Source of the DNA: an uncultured Lachnospiraceae bacterium
GTDB lineage: Bacteria > Bacillota > Clostridia > Lachnospirales > Lachnospiraceae
Assembly: GCA_946536155.1 (NCBI GenBank)
Contig: CAMNEB010000003.1
Location: forward strand, 1-49,234
Direction: 5' to 3'
DNA length: 49,234 nucleotides
A model generated the notes under the pieces. It was not told the DNA's origin and did no database searches. It worked only from the letters and a program-made list of their open reading frames with translations. Below, piece by piece: positions 7,382 to 15,567 of this stretch (positions within the stretch are counted from its first letter, which is position 1; every line of letters begins with the position of its first letter). A program made the translations under genes and the position numbers.

Positions 7382-8353
7382 ATGAAAAAAACAAAGCCTT
7401 GTAATCCCGCTTCACTTCCCTGCGTTGGGAGAGTGATTGACTATCTGAATGAGATATCCGGGGACAGGATAATAACCGGGCAGCACACCCAGACTGTTCC
7501 AATGGAAGAGCTTCAGGTCATAAAGAGTGTCACCGGCAAGGAGCCCGCACTTCTCGGTTTTGAGCTTCTTTCGTATTCACCGAATATCAATTACCTGAAT
7601 GCGGATGAAGAGTGCCTTACGGAGGTAAGGGAGAATAACGGTACTCTCGAAAAGACCTGGGAATGGGCTGCAAAGGGCGGTCTCATTACTTTTACGTGGC
7701 ACTGGTTCTCGCCTCTTTACGGAAAAGACAAAGCATTTTTTTCCGAGAAGACCGAATTTGATGCCGCAAAAGCGGTACAGGACGGTACTGCAGAAAATGC
7801 CGCTCTCATTTCCGACATGGATGTCATGGCGGGATATCTTAAGCCCTTCTGCAGAGCCGGAGTTCCCATTCTCTGGAGACCGCTTCACGAAAGCGAAGGA
7901 GAGTGGTTCTGGTGGGGAAGATCCGGAAGCGAAGTGTATGTAAAACTCTACAGGATGATGTATGAGCGCTTTACGAAGGTCCATGAGCTCAACAATCTGG
8001 TCTGGGTCTGGAACGGCGCCGCCGCATCCACATATCCCGGTGATGACGTTGTTGATGTCCTGTCGAGAGATATGTATCCTCCCGCCCATACTCATGCGGC
8101 ACATGAAGATGTGTACGAAACCATGCTCTCTATATCGGGGGCGGGTAAACCCGTTATCATCGGTGAGATCGGAACCCTTCCTTCTCCCGAAGAGATCCAC
8201 AGGAAAAAAACAGGCTGGGCAAGTTTTATGATATGGTCGAAGGTATTCTGCCTGACCGAGGAATTCAATACACATGAAGAACTGAAAAAGGTATATGACA
8301 GCCCGTATGCCGTGACGCTGTCGGATCTTCCCGGAGATCTGTACACCATCTGA
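7382..8353 (+). CDS. GH26 beta-mannanase, cytoplasmic
   Basis: 323 residues with the GH26 (beta/alpha)8 pattern: RIITGQHTQ near the N-terminus, the FTWHWFSP segment, RPLHESEGEWFWWG with acid/base Glu170, and PVIIGEIGTLP with nucleophile Glu262. It would cleave internal beta-1,4-mannosidic bonds. There is no signal peptide or lipobox, so it probably acts inside the cell on imported manno-oligosaccharides; most GH26 mannanases are secreted. The start is preceded by AAAGGGGAA. It has its own promoter and a hairpin behind it. The neighbouring LacI gene and importer support a mannan-derived substrate. Activity on another beta-mannan or a beta-1,3-xylan-like substrate, known in GH26, cannot be excluded. 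Confidence 0.88.
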   Translation: MKKTKPCNPASLPCVGRVIDYLNEISGDRIITGQHTQTVPMEELQVIKSVTGKEPALLGFELLSYSPNINYLNADEECLTEVRENNGTLEKTWEWAAKGGLITFTWHWFSPLYGKDKAFFSEKTEFDAAKAVQDGTAENAALISDMDVMAGYLKPFCRAGVPILWRPLHESEGEWFWWGRSGSEVYVKLYRMMYERFTKVHELNNLVWVWNGAAASTYPGDDVVDVLSRDMYPPAHTHAAHEDVYETMLSISGAGKPVIIGEIGTLPSPEEIHRKKTGWASFMIWSKVFCLTEEFNTHEELKKVYDSPYAVTLSDLPGDLYTI

Positions 8354-8356
8354 ACA

Positions 8357-8406
8357 AAAGAGCCGTCTCTGTGTTCTGCTCCGTCGGAACATGGGGACGG
8401 TTCTTT
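8357..8406 (+). terminator. Long hairpin after GH26; terminator-like, REP-like sequence
   Basis: 8357-8376 pairs with 8387-8406 as a continuous 20-base stem in plus-strand RNA; all four non-Watson-Crick positions are G-U. The 10-base loop is tgctccgtcg. The 3' arm carries ATGGGGACGGTTCTTT, closely related to the hairpin at 13141-13193. It lacks a long T tail, so termination is only moderately supported. Confidence 0.6.
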
Positions 8407-8414
8407 CATTCACC

Positions 8415-8478
8415 TTGACTTGCCCAAAAATTACCCTATAATTTAATTTAAATTGTGCTTTTTTAGCCAAAATTAATT
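8415..8478 (+). promoter_or_regulatory. Promoter and possible operator of the lacI-family gene
   Basis: TTGACT (8415-8420), 16 bases, TATAAT (8437-8442). Downstream of the start site, 8459-8478 contains TTTTTTAGCCAAAATTAATT, whose reverse complement shares TTTTGGCTAAA with the region upstream of the binding-protein gene (around 9627-9638). A shared site for the LacI-type regulator is possible. Confidence 0.55.
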
Positions 8479-8501
8479 CGAGATGGATTTTGGAGGGTAA
8501 T

Positions 8502-9521
8502 ATGTCAAAGGCAGTAAAGCTCTCTGACATAGCCGAGAGGCTCGGGGTCAGCAAGGTGACGGTATCAAAGGCGCTTTCAAACCAGAAGGGTGTCAGCGAG
8601 GACATGCGCCGCAGGATAAAAGCACTGGCGGATGAACTGGGGTATGTTTCTCCGTCCGCGGCAAAGCTTCCGCCGGAGGAAAGGTCATACAATATAGGGA
8701 TACTGGTGGCCGAGAGATATCTGTACCAGTCCGAATCCTTCTATTGGTCCATGTATCAGGAGACGGCGGTCTACACACTGACCAAGAACAGCTTTACGAT
8801 GCTGGAGGTTGTGAGCGTTCAGGACGAAGAGGCCTGCAATGTTCCGAAGCTCATAGAGTCAGACAAGATAAACGGGATCATCATAATCGGTATCATGAAC
8901 AGCGCTTATCTTGACATGATAGCGGGCATTGGCGGCATTCCGACCGTGTATCTGGATTTCTATGAACCGGTCCCGAGGTGCGATTCGGTGGTTTCGGACA
9001 GTTTTTTCGGCATGTATCAGATGACGGATCTTCTGTGCAGGAACGGGCATAAAAAGATCGCATATGTCGGTACTCTTTTTACGACGAACAGTATCACGGA
9101 CAGATATCTGGGGTACTGCAAAGCTCTTCTTGAGCATGGCATAGAACTTCGCAAAGATTATGTGATAGAGGACAGATTCCCGGATACGGGTTCCAGGGTG
9201 GGGCACAGACTTAAGCTTCCGAAGGACATGCCCACTGCTTTTGTCTGCAATTGCGACGTTGTCGCCCTTGAACTCATAGAACTCCTGGAAAAGAACGGTT
9301 ACAGGGTTCCTGAGGATATATCCGTCGTAGGCTTTGACAACTATGCTTTTTCGAACATAAATCATATAGAACTCAGCACATACATGGTCGATGTAAAGGC
9401 CATGGCTAAGCTCGCGGTCAAGAAACTGATCAGGAAGATGAGCGGTGACAGATCCGTCAGGGGAGTATCGGTGGTCGAAGGAAAGGTGGTACCCGGAAGG
9501 ACCGTGAAGAAGATCGGATGA
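8502..9521 (+). CDS. LacI family transcriptional regulator
   Basis: 339 residues. The helix-turn-helix is VKLSDIAERLGVSKVTVSKAL (about residues 6-27) with the hinge GYVSPSAAKL. The periplasmic-binding-like effector domain follows, with TVYLDFYEPV, GMYQMTDLLCRNGHKKIAYVG, PTAFVCNCDVVALELI and DISVVGFDNYAFSN. The start is at 8502, 4 codons inside the open frame, because GGAGGG lies 6 bases upstream and is read through by the longer frame. It is the likely regulator of the adjacent sugar importer, with a manno-oligosaccharide or breakdown product as inducer (inference from the GH26 gene). Confidence 0.93.
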   Translation: MSKAVKLSDIAERLGVSKVTVSKALSNQKGVSEDMRRRIKALADELGYVSPSAAKLPPEERSYNIGILVAERYLYQSESFYWSMYQETAVYTLTKNSFTMLEVVSVQDEEACNVPKLIESDKINGIIIIGIMNSAYLDMIAGIGGIPTVYLDFYEPVPRCDSVVSDSFFGMYQMTDLLCRNGHKKIAYVGTLFTTNSITDRYLGYCKALLEHGIELRKDYVIEDRFPDTGSRVGHRLKLPKDMPTAFVCNCDVVALELIELLEKNGYRVPEDISVVGFDNYAFSNINHIELSTYMVDVKAMAKLAVKKLIRKMSGDRSVRGVSVVEGKVVPGRTVKKIG

Positions 9522-9555
9522 ATTTAGCGGAAAAATAATAAAGATGATTTTTTAA

Positions 9556-9590
9556 GCTTCAGACTAAATTTAGTCTGAGGCTTTTTCTTT
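9556..9590 (+). terminator. Rho-independent terminator after the lacI-family gene
   Basis: GCTTCAGACTAAA followed directly by TTTAGTCTGAGGC gives a 10-base-pair stem with a 6-base loop and one G-U pair, then CTTTTTCTTT. The core CAGACTAAATTTAGTCTG is a perfect 18-base palindrome, so an operator role cannot be excluded. Confidence 0.75.
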
Positions 9591-9594
9591 GTGA

Positions 9595-9738
9595 TTTTTT
9601 TAACCATAGTAAATCGTTTTTTATGCTTTTTGGCTAAATTTAACTTATAAGTTTAATCTTGTTTAACTATGAAAATGCCCCAAACTTTCATAGTTAAACC
9701 AGTTTAACATTGACTTTACCGTATAGACTAAATAAAAT
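9595..9738 (+). promoter_or_regulatory. Complex control region of the sugar importer operon
   Basis: Promoter: TTGACT (9710-9715), 17 bases, TAAAAT (9733-9738). Upstream lies a perfect 14-base inverted repeat, GTTTAACTATGAAA (9661-9674) and TTTCATAGTTAAAC (9686-9699), 11 bases apart. A related TTTAACCATAGTAAA is at 9599-9613, a GTTTAACAT at 9702-9710 touches the -35 box, and a 12-base palindrome AACTTATAAGTT lies near 9641-9652. Several copies of TTTAAC next to a LacI-family gene suggest cooperative repressor or activator binding. The leader also has a short AGCCT/AGGCT stem before the GGAGGG ribosome site. Confidence 0.6.
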
Positions 9739-9780
9739 TAAAAAAGCCTAAAATAAGGCTAAAAACAAAGGAGGGTATTT

Positions 9781-11187
9781 ATGAAAAACAAGTTATTATC
9801 TATAGTTCTGTCATCTGCAATGGTCCTTTCACTTGCGGCATGCGGCGGTAACGGACAGACTTCACAGTCCGGCGGCAGCGGAAGCGGAAGCGCACCTTCC
9901 ACAGCGCCTGTTACAGAAGCGGGAGTGCTCAGCTACACCACCCTTAATCTTGATGATTATAAGGATTACACCGCTTCCATCAAGTTTCTCCATCACAAGA
10001 CAGACCGTGAAGAGGACGGAACGATCGCAGCCATGATCGCGGCCTTCAACAAGGATTTCCCTAACATCACAGTTACCACCGAGGCTGTCACCGATTATGC
10101 GGAGGATTCGCTCCTTCGTCTCAACACCGGCGACTGGGGAGATATAATGTTCATCCCCGCTGTCGACAAGAGTGATCTCGGAACCTACTTCATGCCTCTC
10201 GACAGTCTCGACAATCTTTCACAGCAGCTGAATTTCGTCAGCTCCTGGTCATATGACGGAACCTGCTACGGAATCCCCTACATGGCTAACGCCCAGGGCG
10301 TTCTCTACAACAAGAAGGTCTTCGCCGATGCCGGTATCACCACACTTCCCAAGACCGCATCCGAGTTCATCGCAGATCTTCAGCTGATAAAGGACAAGAC
10401 CGATGCCATCCCTCTCTACACCAATTACGCAGCAGGCTGGACCATGGGTGCGTGGGATGCTTACGTAGGCGTCGTTTCAAACGGGGATGATACCTATATG
10501 AACCAGAAATTCGTCCATACCGCAGAGCCTTTTAAGGATCCCGGTGACGGATCGGGCGCTTACAACGTATACAAGATCCTCTACGATGCATGTGCAAAGG
10601 GACTTATCGAAGACGACTACACCACCACCGACTGGGAAGGATGCAAGGGCATGCTCAACAGAGGTGAGATCGGAACCATGGTCCTCGGATCCTGGGCATA
10701 CGCTCAGATGCAGGAAGCAGGCGATACTCCCGAGAATGTCGGCTATATGCCCTTCCCCATCACCGTAAACGGAACCCAGTATGTCGCAGCAGGCGGCGAC
10801 TATAACTACTGCATCAACGCAAAGGCATCTGACGAGAACAAGACCGCAGCCCTCATCTTCGTAAAGTGGATGGTTGAGAAGTCTGACTGGTGCTACAACG
10901 AAGGCGGATATACCGTCGTAAAGGGCGGCAAGAACCCGGATATGTACTCTGCATTTGACGGCTGCGTTGTCCTGAGCGATCAGGATGCTCTTGACGGGGA
11001 AGCGGATTTTCTCAATCAGATGAACTCCGAGTCAGAGCTTTCCGTAAATGCCGGAGGAAATGCCAAGGTTCAGGAGATCGTTGAAGCCGGAGTCACCGGT
11101 TCTAAGAGTTTTGATGACATCATGGCCGAGTGGAACAAAAAGTGGCAGGATGCACAGGCCGAGCTTGGCATAGATGTTCTTTATTGA
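9781..11187 (+). CDS. ABC sugar-binding lipoprotein
   Basis: 468 residues. The signal peptide ends in lipobox LAAC with lipidated Cys21, then a Gly/Ser-rich linker, then a family 1 extracellular solute-binding fold: AAMIAAFNKDFPNITVTTE, GDWGDIMFIP, YGIPYMANAQGVLYNKKVFADAGI, GTMVLGSWAYAQM. It binds an oligosaccharide at the cell surface and delivers it to the two permeases downstream. The GH26 and LacI neighbours suggest manno-oligosaccharides. The start has GGAGGG 8 bases upstream. A long hairpin separates it from the permease genes, probably allowing higher expression of the binding protein. Confidence 0.92.
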   Translation: MKNKLLSIVLSSAMVLSLAACGGNGQTSQSGGSGSGSAPSTAPVTEAGVLSYTTLNLDDYKDYTASIKFLHHKTDREEDGTIAAMIAAFNKDFPNITVTTEAVTDYAEDSLLRLNTGDWGDIMFIPAVDKSDLGTYFMPLDSLDNLSQQLNFVSSWSYDGTCYGIPYMANAQGVLYNKKVFADAGITTLPKTASEFIADLQLIKDKTDAIPLYTNYAAGWTMGAWDAYVGVVSNGDDTYMNQKFVHTAEPFKDPGDGSGAYNVYKILYDACAKGLIEDDYTTTDWEGCKGMLNRGEIGTMVLGSWAYAQMQEAGDTPENVGYMPFPITVNGTQYVAAGGDYNYCINAKASDENKTAALIFVKWMVEKSDWCYNEGGYTVVKGGKNPDMYSAFDGCVVLSDQDALDGEADFLNQMNSESELSVNAGGNAKVQEIVEAGVTGSKSFDDIMAEWNKKWQDAQAELGIDVLY

Positions 11188-11222
11188 TCGGATCTGTCTG
11201 AAGGGGTATTAAAAGTGATGAC

Positions 11223-11262
11223 CGAATCCGGGCCGGAGAGAGTTTTCTCCGGCCCGGATTCG
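11223..11262 (+). repeat. Intercistronic 17-bp perfect stem-loop
   Basis: 11223-11239 and 11246-11262 are perfect inverted copies (CGAATCCGGGCCGGAGA in the left arm) around a 6-base loop, GC-rich, with no T tail. It sits between binding-protein and permease genes, the place where malE-malF type mRNA-stabilising hairpins occur. A processing or partial-termination role is inferred. Confidence 0.85.
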
Positions 11263-11288
11263 ATAACAGTGATTAGAAGGCGATTTCT

Positions 11289-12278
11289 ATGAGTATGAAA
11301 AGAAAGTTCAGGAAGTGGATCGGATCGCGTAAAGTTCAGAAGGTTCTGGTCATAACCACATTCATGGCCATTCCCCTGATATTACTTTTTGTGTTCACCT
11401 ACCTTCCTTTCGGCAAAATGTTCGGGTACAGCTTTTATGAAATGAAATATACGGGTGCCCGTAAATTTGTGGGGATGAAAAATTTCATCAAGGTATTTCA
11501 GAGAGACGACTGTTTCAAGGCTCTTAAACTCTCACTCTACTACATGGTCGGTTCTCTCGTACAGCTGGCACTTGCCCTTTATCTGGCGACAGTGCTCAGC
11601 TTCAAGGTAAAGTTCGGCGCACTGTTCAAGGGGGTCATGTTCTTCCCCTATCTGATAAACGGTATAGCCGTAGGTTTTATCTTTAAATTCTTTTACACCA
11701 GAGGATTTGTGTTTGATACGGTCCTCCAGTGGATAGGATTCAATCTGGATAATCTTCCTTACTGGCTCAAGGACCAGAGCATCAATAACTGGTCACTTGT
11801 GGGGACCAGCGTATGGAGATATTTCGGTCAGAACATGGTACTTTTCATCGGGGCGATAATGTCTGTGGACAATGATCTGTATGAGGCTGCAATGCTGGAC
11901 GGAGCAAACCGTTTCCAGCAGTTTAAGTACATCATCATTCCCAGCATCAAGACCATAATCACCCTGAATGTGATTCTGTCCATCACCGGTTCGCTCAGTG
12001 CTTTCGAGCCTCCCTTTGTCATCACCAGCGGAGCTAACGGGACCGGTACTTATTTTGTCATAATGCATGAGATCGCCCACACGCAGCAGAAGGTCGGACT
12101 TGCTTCCGCAATGGCTATAGTGCTCCTGGCGATCATCCTTACGGCTACTGGACTGCAGAAGATAATACTCGGGCATGTGCTCAAGTCCAATGAGGATGAG
12201 GACATCAATCAGACAAAGAGGCGTGAACGGAGACTTGCCAGGAAACTGGCTTCCCGTCGTGCGGAGCAGGAGGCGTAA
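11289..12278 (+). CDS. Sugar ABC transporter permease (MalF/UgpA type)
   Basis: 329 residues, six hydrophobic segments beginning at about residue 20, and the cytoplasmic EAA loop at about 198-220 (YEAAMLDGANRFQQFKYIIIP) that contacts the ATPase. The C-terminus is strongly basic. AAGG lies 8 bases before the ATG. It forms the channel with the next gene. No ATPase is encoded in the operon, so a shared MsmX/UgpC-type ATPase must energise it. Confidence 0.93.
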   Translation: MSMKRKFRKWIGSRKVQKVLVITTFMAIPLILLFVFTYLPFGKMFGYSFYEMKYTGARKFVGMKNFIKVFQRDDCFKALKLSLYYMVGSLVQLALALYLATVLSFKVKFGALFKGVMFFPYLINGIAVGFIFKFFYTRGFVFDTVLQWIGFNLDNLPYWLKDQSINNWSLVGTSVWRYFGQNMVLFIGAIMSVDNDLYEAAMLDGANRFQQFKYIIIPSIKTIITLNVILSITGSLSAFEPPFVITSGANGTGTYFVIMHEIAHTQQKVGLASAMAIVLLAIILTATGLQKIILGHVLKSNEDEDINQTKRRERRLARKLASRRAEQEA

Positions 12279-12281
12279 AGG

Positions 12282-13133
12282 ATGAATTCAAAGGTTAAAA
12301 ACATAAGATCTCTTCCGCTGACGATACTTAAGTATTTTTCACTGGTGTTCTTTTCCCTGATGGCCGCACTCCCCGTTGTATCCTGCGTGATCACCGCATT
12401 TAAGACGGATGAGGAATACCAGCGTACCAATGTCATGACGCTTCCGGAGAGCTGGCTGAATTTTGATAACTTCAGACAGGCGTTCATAAAGGCGAATATG
12501 GGCAGGGCATTCCTGAATTCAACCATCATCCTGATTTTTGTCCTGCTGCTGTCTGCGATCATCGGAACCCAGCTTGCCTACATACTCAGTCGTTTTGCTT
12601 TTCCCGGAAACGGGATAGTCAGAAATCTGTTCCTGTTTGCTTCGCTCCTTCCCGGAGTCGCAATGCAGATCGCGGTCTATGAGATCATGTACAAGCTGAA
12701 TTTCATCAATTCGCTTCCCGGATATATCATCATGATGTGCGGAACGGATGTCATATCGATATACATATATATCCAGTATTTCGAGAATATACCGGTATCA
12801 CTGGATGAATCTGCGATAGTGGACGGGGCGGGATATTTTACGATCTTCTACAAGATACTCCTGCCGCTTATGAAACCGGCCATTGTCACGAGCTGTATCC
12901 TCAAGGGTGTCGGCACGTACAACGAGTACTACGCCGCCAGCCTGTATCTTCAGGACAAAAAAAATTACTGCACGGTGGCAACCTCCCTCTACACATTTGT
13001 AGGGCCGCTGGGCAGTAAGTACAATCTTATATGTGCCGGAGTCATCATAGCGCTTCTTCCGGCATTTATAGTATTTATCACCTGCCAGAAACAGATCTAC
13101 TCCGGCCTTACGGCAGGCGCGGTCAAAGGATGA
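12282..13133 (+). CDS. Sugar ABC transporter permease (MalG/UgpE type)
   Basis: 283 residues, six hydrophobic segments, EAA-type loop DESAIVDGAGYFTIFYKILLP near residues 170-190. It starts 3 bases after the previous stop, with GGAGG inside the end of the upstream gene 8 bases before the ATG, so the two permeases are translated together. It is the second half of the heterodimeric channel for the lipoprotein at 9781. A long hairpin follows. Confidence 0.93.
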   Translation: MNSKVKNIRSLPLTILKYFSLVFFSLMAALPVVSCVITAFKTDEEYQRTNVMTLPESWLNFDNFRQAFIKANMGRAFLNSTIILIFVLLLSAIIGTQLAYILSRFAFPGNGIVRNLFLFASLLPGVAMQIAVYEIMYKLNFINSLPGYIIMMCGTDVISIYIYIQYFENIPVSLDESAIVDGAGYFTIFYKILLPLMKPAIVTSCILKGVGTYNEYYAASLYLQDKKNYCTVATSLYTFVGPLGSKYNLICAGVIIALLPAFIVFITCQKQIYSGLTAGAVKG

Positions 13134-13140
13134 CCGAAGG

Positions 13141-13193
13141 AATATGGGGACGTTTCATCTGTCACGGCGTGACGATAGAAACGTCCCCATATT
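13141..13193 (+). repeat. REP-like long hairpin at the end of the importer operon
   Basis: AATATGGGGACGTTTC (13141-13156) and its exact complement (13178-13193) form a 16-bp stem; inside it GTCAC/GTGAC (13161-13165, 13169-13173) forms a second stem. It begins 8 bases after the permease stop. The ATGGGGACG core recurs in the hairpin at 8387-8406. It may also end transcription. The rest of the gap, 13194-13361, shows nothing I can assign. Confidence 0.75.
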
Positions 13194-13361
13194 ACGTTTT
13201 ACAGGGGAGCGTTTATGCGGGGGATGGCAAAACGGCATCTGCATTGTTCGAGAAAAATGATCTCCATAGGGCCTCCCAGCAATTCTGCTTTTTTTATGAA
13301 TTGTATCACGGATGGGCGTTAAAAATTTATTCATAAATCTATCCCATAAAACAGCGATAAA

Positions 13362-13370
13362 TGGTATACT
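13362..13370 (+). promoter_or_regulatory. Extended -10 promoter of the mcrB-like gene
   Basis: TGGTATACT (13362-13370) is an extended -10 element; no good -35 box lies 17 bases upstream, which is usual for this promoter class. It is 37 bases before the start codon. Confidence 0.5.
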
Positions 13371-13407
13371 CATATGGCGGTATATTTTTATTGGGGAGGT
13401 TCTCATC

Positions 13408-15567
13408 ATGAAAGGTTTTTCTACCGAATGGATTCCTTATTACCAGGAGCTCGGCAGGTCGCTCATGAGATACAAGAACGACAGGCACGAACTTGTTGAC
13501 AGACTTAAGAAGACTTATGCCAAGATCGGCGTCACGATGCCCATCCTGGAATTATATAATGAGCTTTTTGACCTTGATCCCTTCACTGTGATCGGTCTTT
13601 TTAACAGACTGGGCATGGATGATGAGACAAGACGCAAGATCATGACCGGTCTTGCGGTAAATATAGGTGTCGGAGCCGATGTTCCGGACAATTTCGAGGG
13701 AATCCCGGTCCTCACCGAACTCGATACCACATTCTACAGGTTCAACGACCAGAGAGACATGAACGACATAGACAGGCTCTGGACTCTTTTTGAGAGTGCG
13801 ATGAACTATGCCGCATCACCCACTCCGATGAACAGGAAGACCTTCGCGGATTCCTTTGATATATGTCTTAAGGTCAAAGGAAACGGTAATATCAAGATCA
13901 CAAAGGGACTCTATTGGATGGCTCCCAATGTGTTCATGCCCATAGATTATTCCATCATATGGTATGTGCTCAAATCCGGGGCTATTTCCGAAGAGGATGC
14001 TTCAAGATTCCCCGAGGTGGTCGATGACATACCGTCCGGCAGCTATCTTGAGTTCCTTGACAGGCTGAATGAGCTCATCCTTGCCGGAAAGACATCTTTC
14101 CGCAGCATTCCCGAACTTGTCTATAAGGCGTGGGAGGCTTCCGTAAATCAGAGCAGACTCTCTGAGGTCGGGGAGAAGTATTCCAAGGGAACCGGACTTC
14201 CCGATGATGATGTCAACATGGTTCGCTATTGGATGTTTGCTCCCGGACAGTTCTCTGAGAGATGGGATTCCTTCTACAAGAAGGGCATCATGGCTATCCG
14301 CTGGGGAAATACCGGCGACCTCAGAGCCTATGATTCACAGGAAGAACTGAGACAGGCGATGATGGCGAAGATCGATCCCACCAAGCCCTTCAAGCATTCT
14401 TCCTATTCGGCATGGCAGTTTGTTAACGGTATCAAGCCCGGAGATATCATTTTTGTCCGTAAGGGCGACAATGAGATCCTCGGAAGAGGTATCGTCACAT
14501 CCGATTATATATATGATGATTCACCGGATGATGATTACAAGCATTTCAGGCTCGTTAACTGGACCCACAACGGCGGATGGGATATCCCTCTCCAGTCCGC
14601 AGTCAAGATACTCAACGACATCACTCCTTATACGGATTATGTTGAAAAACTCAATTCCCTGTTCGGATTCGAGAAGGGCAACAATGAGGACGGAGTAGCA
14701 CTTCACTACCCCAAGTACGGAAAAGAGGAATTCCTCCGCGACGTTTATATGCAGCCCGAGAGCTATGACAGACTCGTAAGGCTTGTCAAGAACAAGATGA
14801 ACATCATCATCCAGGGCGCTCCCGGTGTAGGTAAAACCTTCACTGCTAAGCGTCTTGCATACTCGATCCTCGGTGAGAAGGATCCCGAGCGTGTTGAGAT
14901 GATCCAGTTCCATCAGAGCTACAATTATGAGGATTTCATCGAAGGATTCAGACCCTCCGAGAAAGGAATGGGCTTTGATATCAAGAGAGGCGCATTCTAC
15001 AAGTTCTGCCGCATGGCACAGGAGGATCCGGATAACAAGTATTTCTTCATAATCGACGAGATCAACCGTGGTAATGTCAGCCGTATCTTTGGTGAGCTCT
15101 TCATGCTCATCGAGCCTGACAAGAGAGGAAACGAGCTGCAACTTCTGTATTCGGGAGAGAAATTCAACGTTCCGAGAAATATCTACCTCATCGGCCTTAT
15201 GAATACCGCCGACAGAAGTATAGCGATGATCGACTACGCTCTGAGAAGAAGATTCGTATTCTTCGACATGAAGCCCGGATTTGAATCCGACGGATTCATT
15301 CAGTATATGCGTTCCTTCGGAAGCCCCGCTTTCGAGAATCTCATTGCCTGCGTAAAGGAACTCAACCGTGCGATCACCGAAGATCCGGCACTCGGAGCCG
15401 GCTTCTGCGTCGGACACAGCTACTTCTCGAACCTTAAGTCTGCCGATGCCGAGATTCTTTCCAATATCGTTGAATACGAGATGGTACCCCTTCTTCAGGA
15501 GTACTGGTTTGACGATCCCGATCGTGTTGCGGAATGGACACAGAAACTGAGGAGTTCTATAGCATGA
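13408..15567 (+). CDS. mcrB: McrB-like AAA+ GTPase with EVE (modified-base reader) domain
   Basis: 719 residues from the ATG at 13408, which has GGGGAGG 8 bases upstream (the open frame extends upstream but without a ribosome site). Residues 1-270 are a helical region found in other McrB-like proteins. About 272-400 is an EVE/PUA-like domain (RYWMFAPGQFSERW, MAIRWGNTGDL, SAWQFVNGIKPGDIIFVRKG), which in related systems binds modified cytosine. From ~470 comes the AAA+ core: Walker A GAPGVGKTF, Walker B FFIIDEINRGNVSRIFGELF, and MNTADRS at 598-604, the McrB hallmark. It should form a nucleotide-driven ring that recognises modified DNA and activates McrC. It overlaps the next gene by 4 bases. 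Confidence 0.9.
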   Translation: MKGFSTEWIPYYQELGRSLMRYKNDRHELVDRLKKTYAKIGVTMPILELYNELFDLDPFTVIGLFNRLGMDDETRRKIMTGLAVNIGVGADVPDNFEGIPVLTELDTTFYRFNDQRDMNDIDRLWTLFESAMNYAASPTPMNRKTFADSFDICLKVKGNGNIKITKGLYWMAPNVFMPIDYSIIWYVLKSGAISEEDASRFPEVVDDIPSGSYLEFLDRLNELILAGKTSFRSIPELVYKAWEASVNQSRLSEVGEKYSKGTGLPDDDVNMVRYWMFAPGQFSERWDSFYKKGIMAIRWGNTGDLRAYDSQEELRQAMMAKIDPTKPFKHSSYSAWQFVNGIKPGDIIFVRKGDNEILGRGIVTSDYIYDDSPDDDYKHFRLVNWTHNGGWDIPLQSAVKILNDITPYTDYVEKLNSLFGFEKGNNEDGVALHYPKYGKEEFLRDVYMQPESYDRLVRLVKNKMNIIIQGAPGVGKTFTAKRLAYSILGEKDPERVEMIQFHQSYNYEDFIEGFRPSEKGMGFDIKRGAFYKFCRMAQEDPDNKYFFIIDEINRGNVSRIFGELFMLIEPDKRGNELQLLYSGEKFNVPRNIYLIGLMNTADRSIAMIDYALRRRFVFFDMKPGFESDGFIQYMRSFGSPAFENLIACVKELNRAITEDPALGAGFCVGHSYFSNLKSADAEILSNIVEYEMVPLLQEYWFDDPDRVAEWTQKLRSSIA

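Noticed and set aside
7577-8692. Long minus-strand open frame (371 codons) across GH26 and the lacI promoter
   Set aside because: It is antisense to the catalytic GH26 sequence, crosses a terminator-like hairpin and a promoter, and has no domain pattern.
8357-13193. Composite transposon bounded by the two related hairpins
   Set aside because: No transposase, target-site duplication or terminal repeat is visible; the hairpins sit at operon ends, so a REP or terminator role is simpler.
14521-15417. Long minus-strand open frame (298 codons)
   Set aside because: It lies fully inside the mcrB-like gene, opposite its conserved AAA+ region, and its translation shows no recognisable domain or ribosome site.
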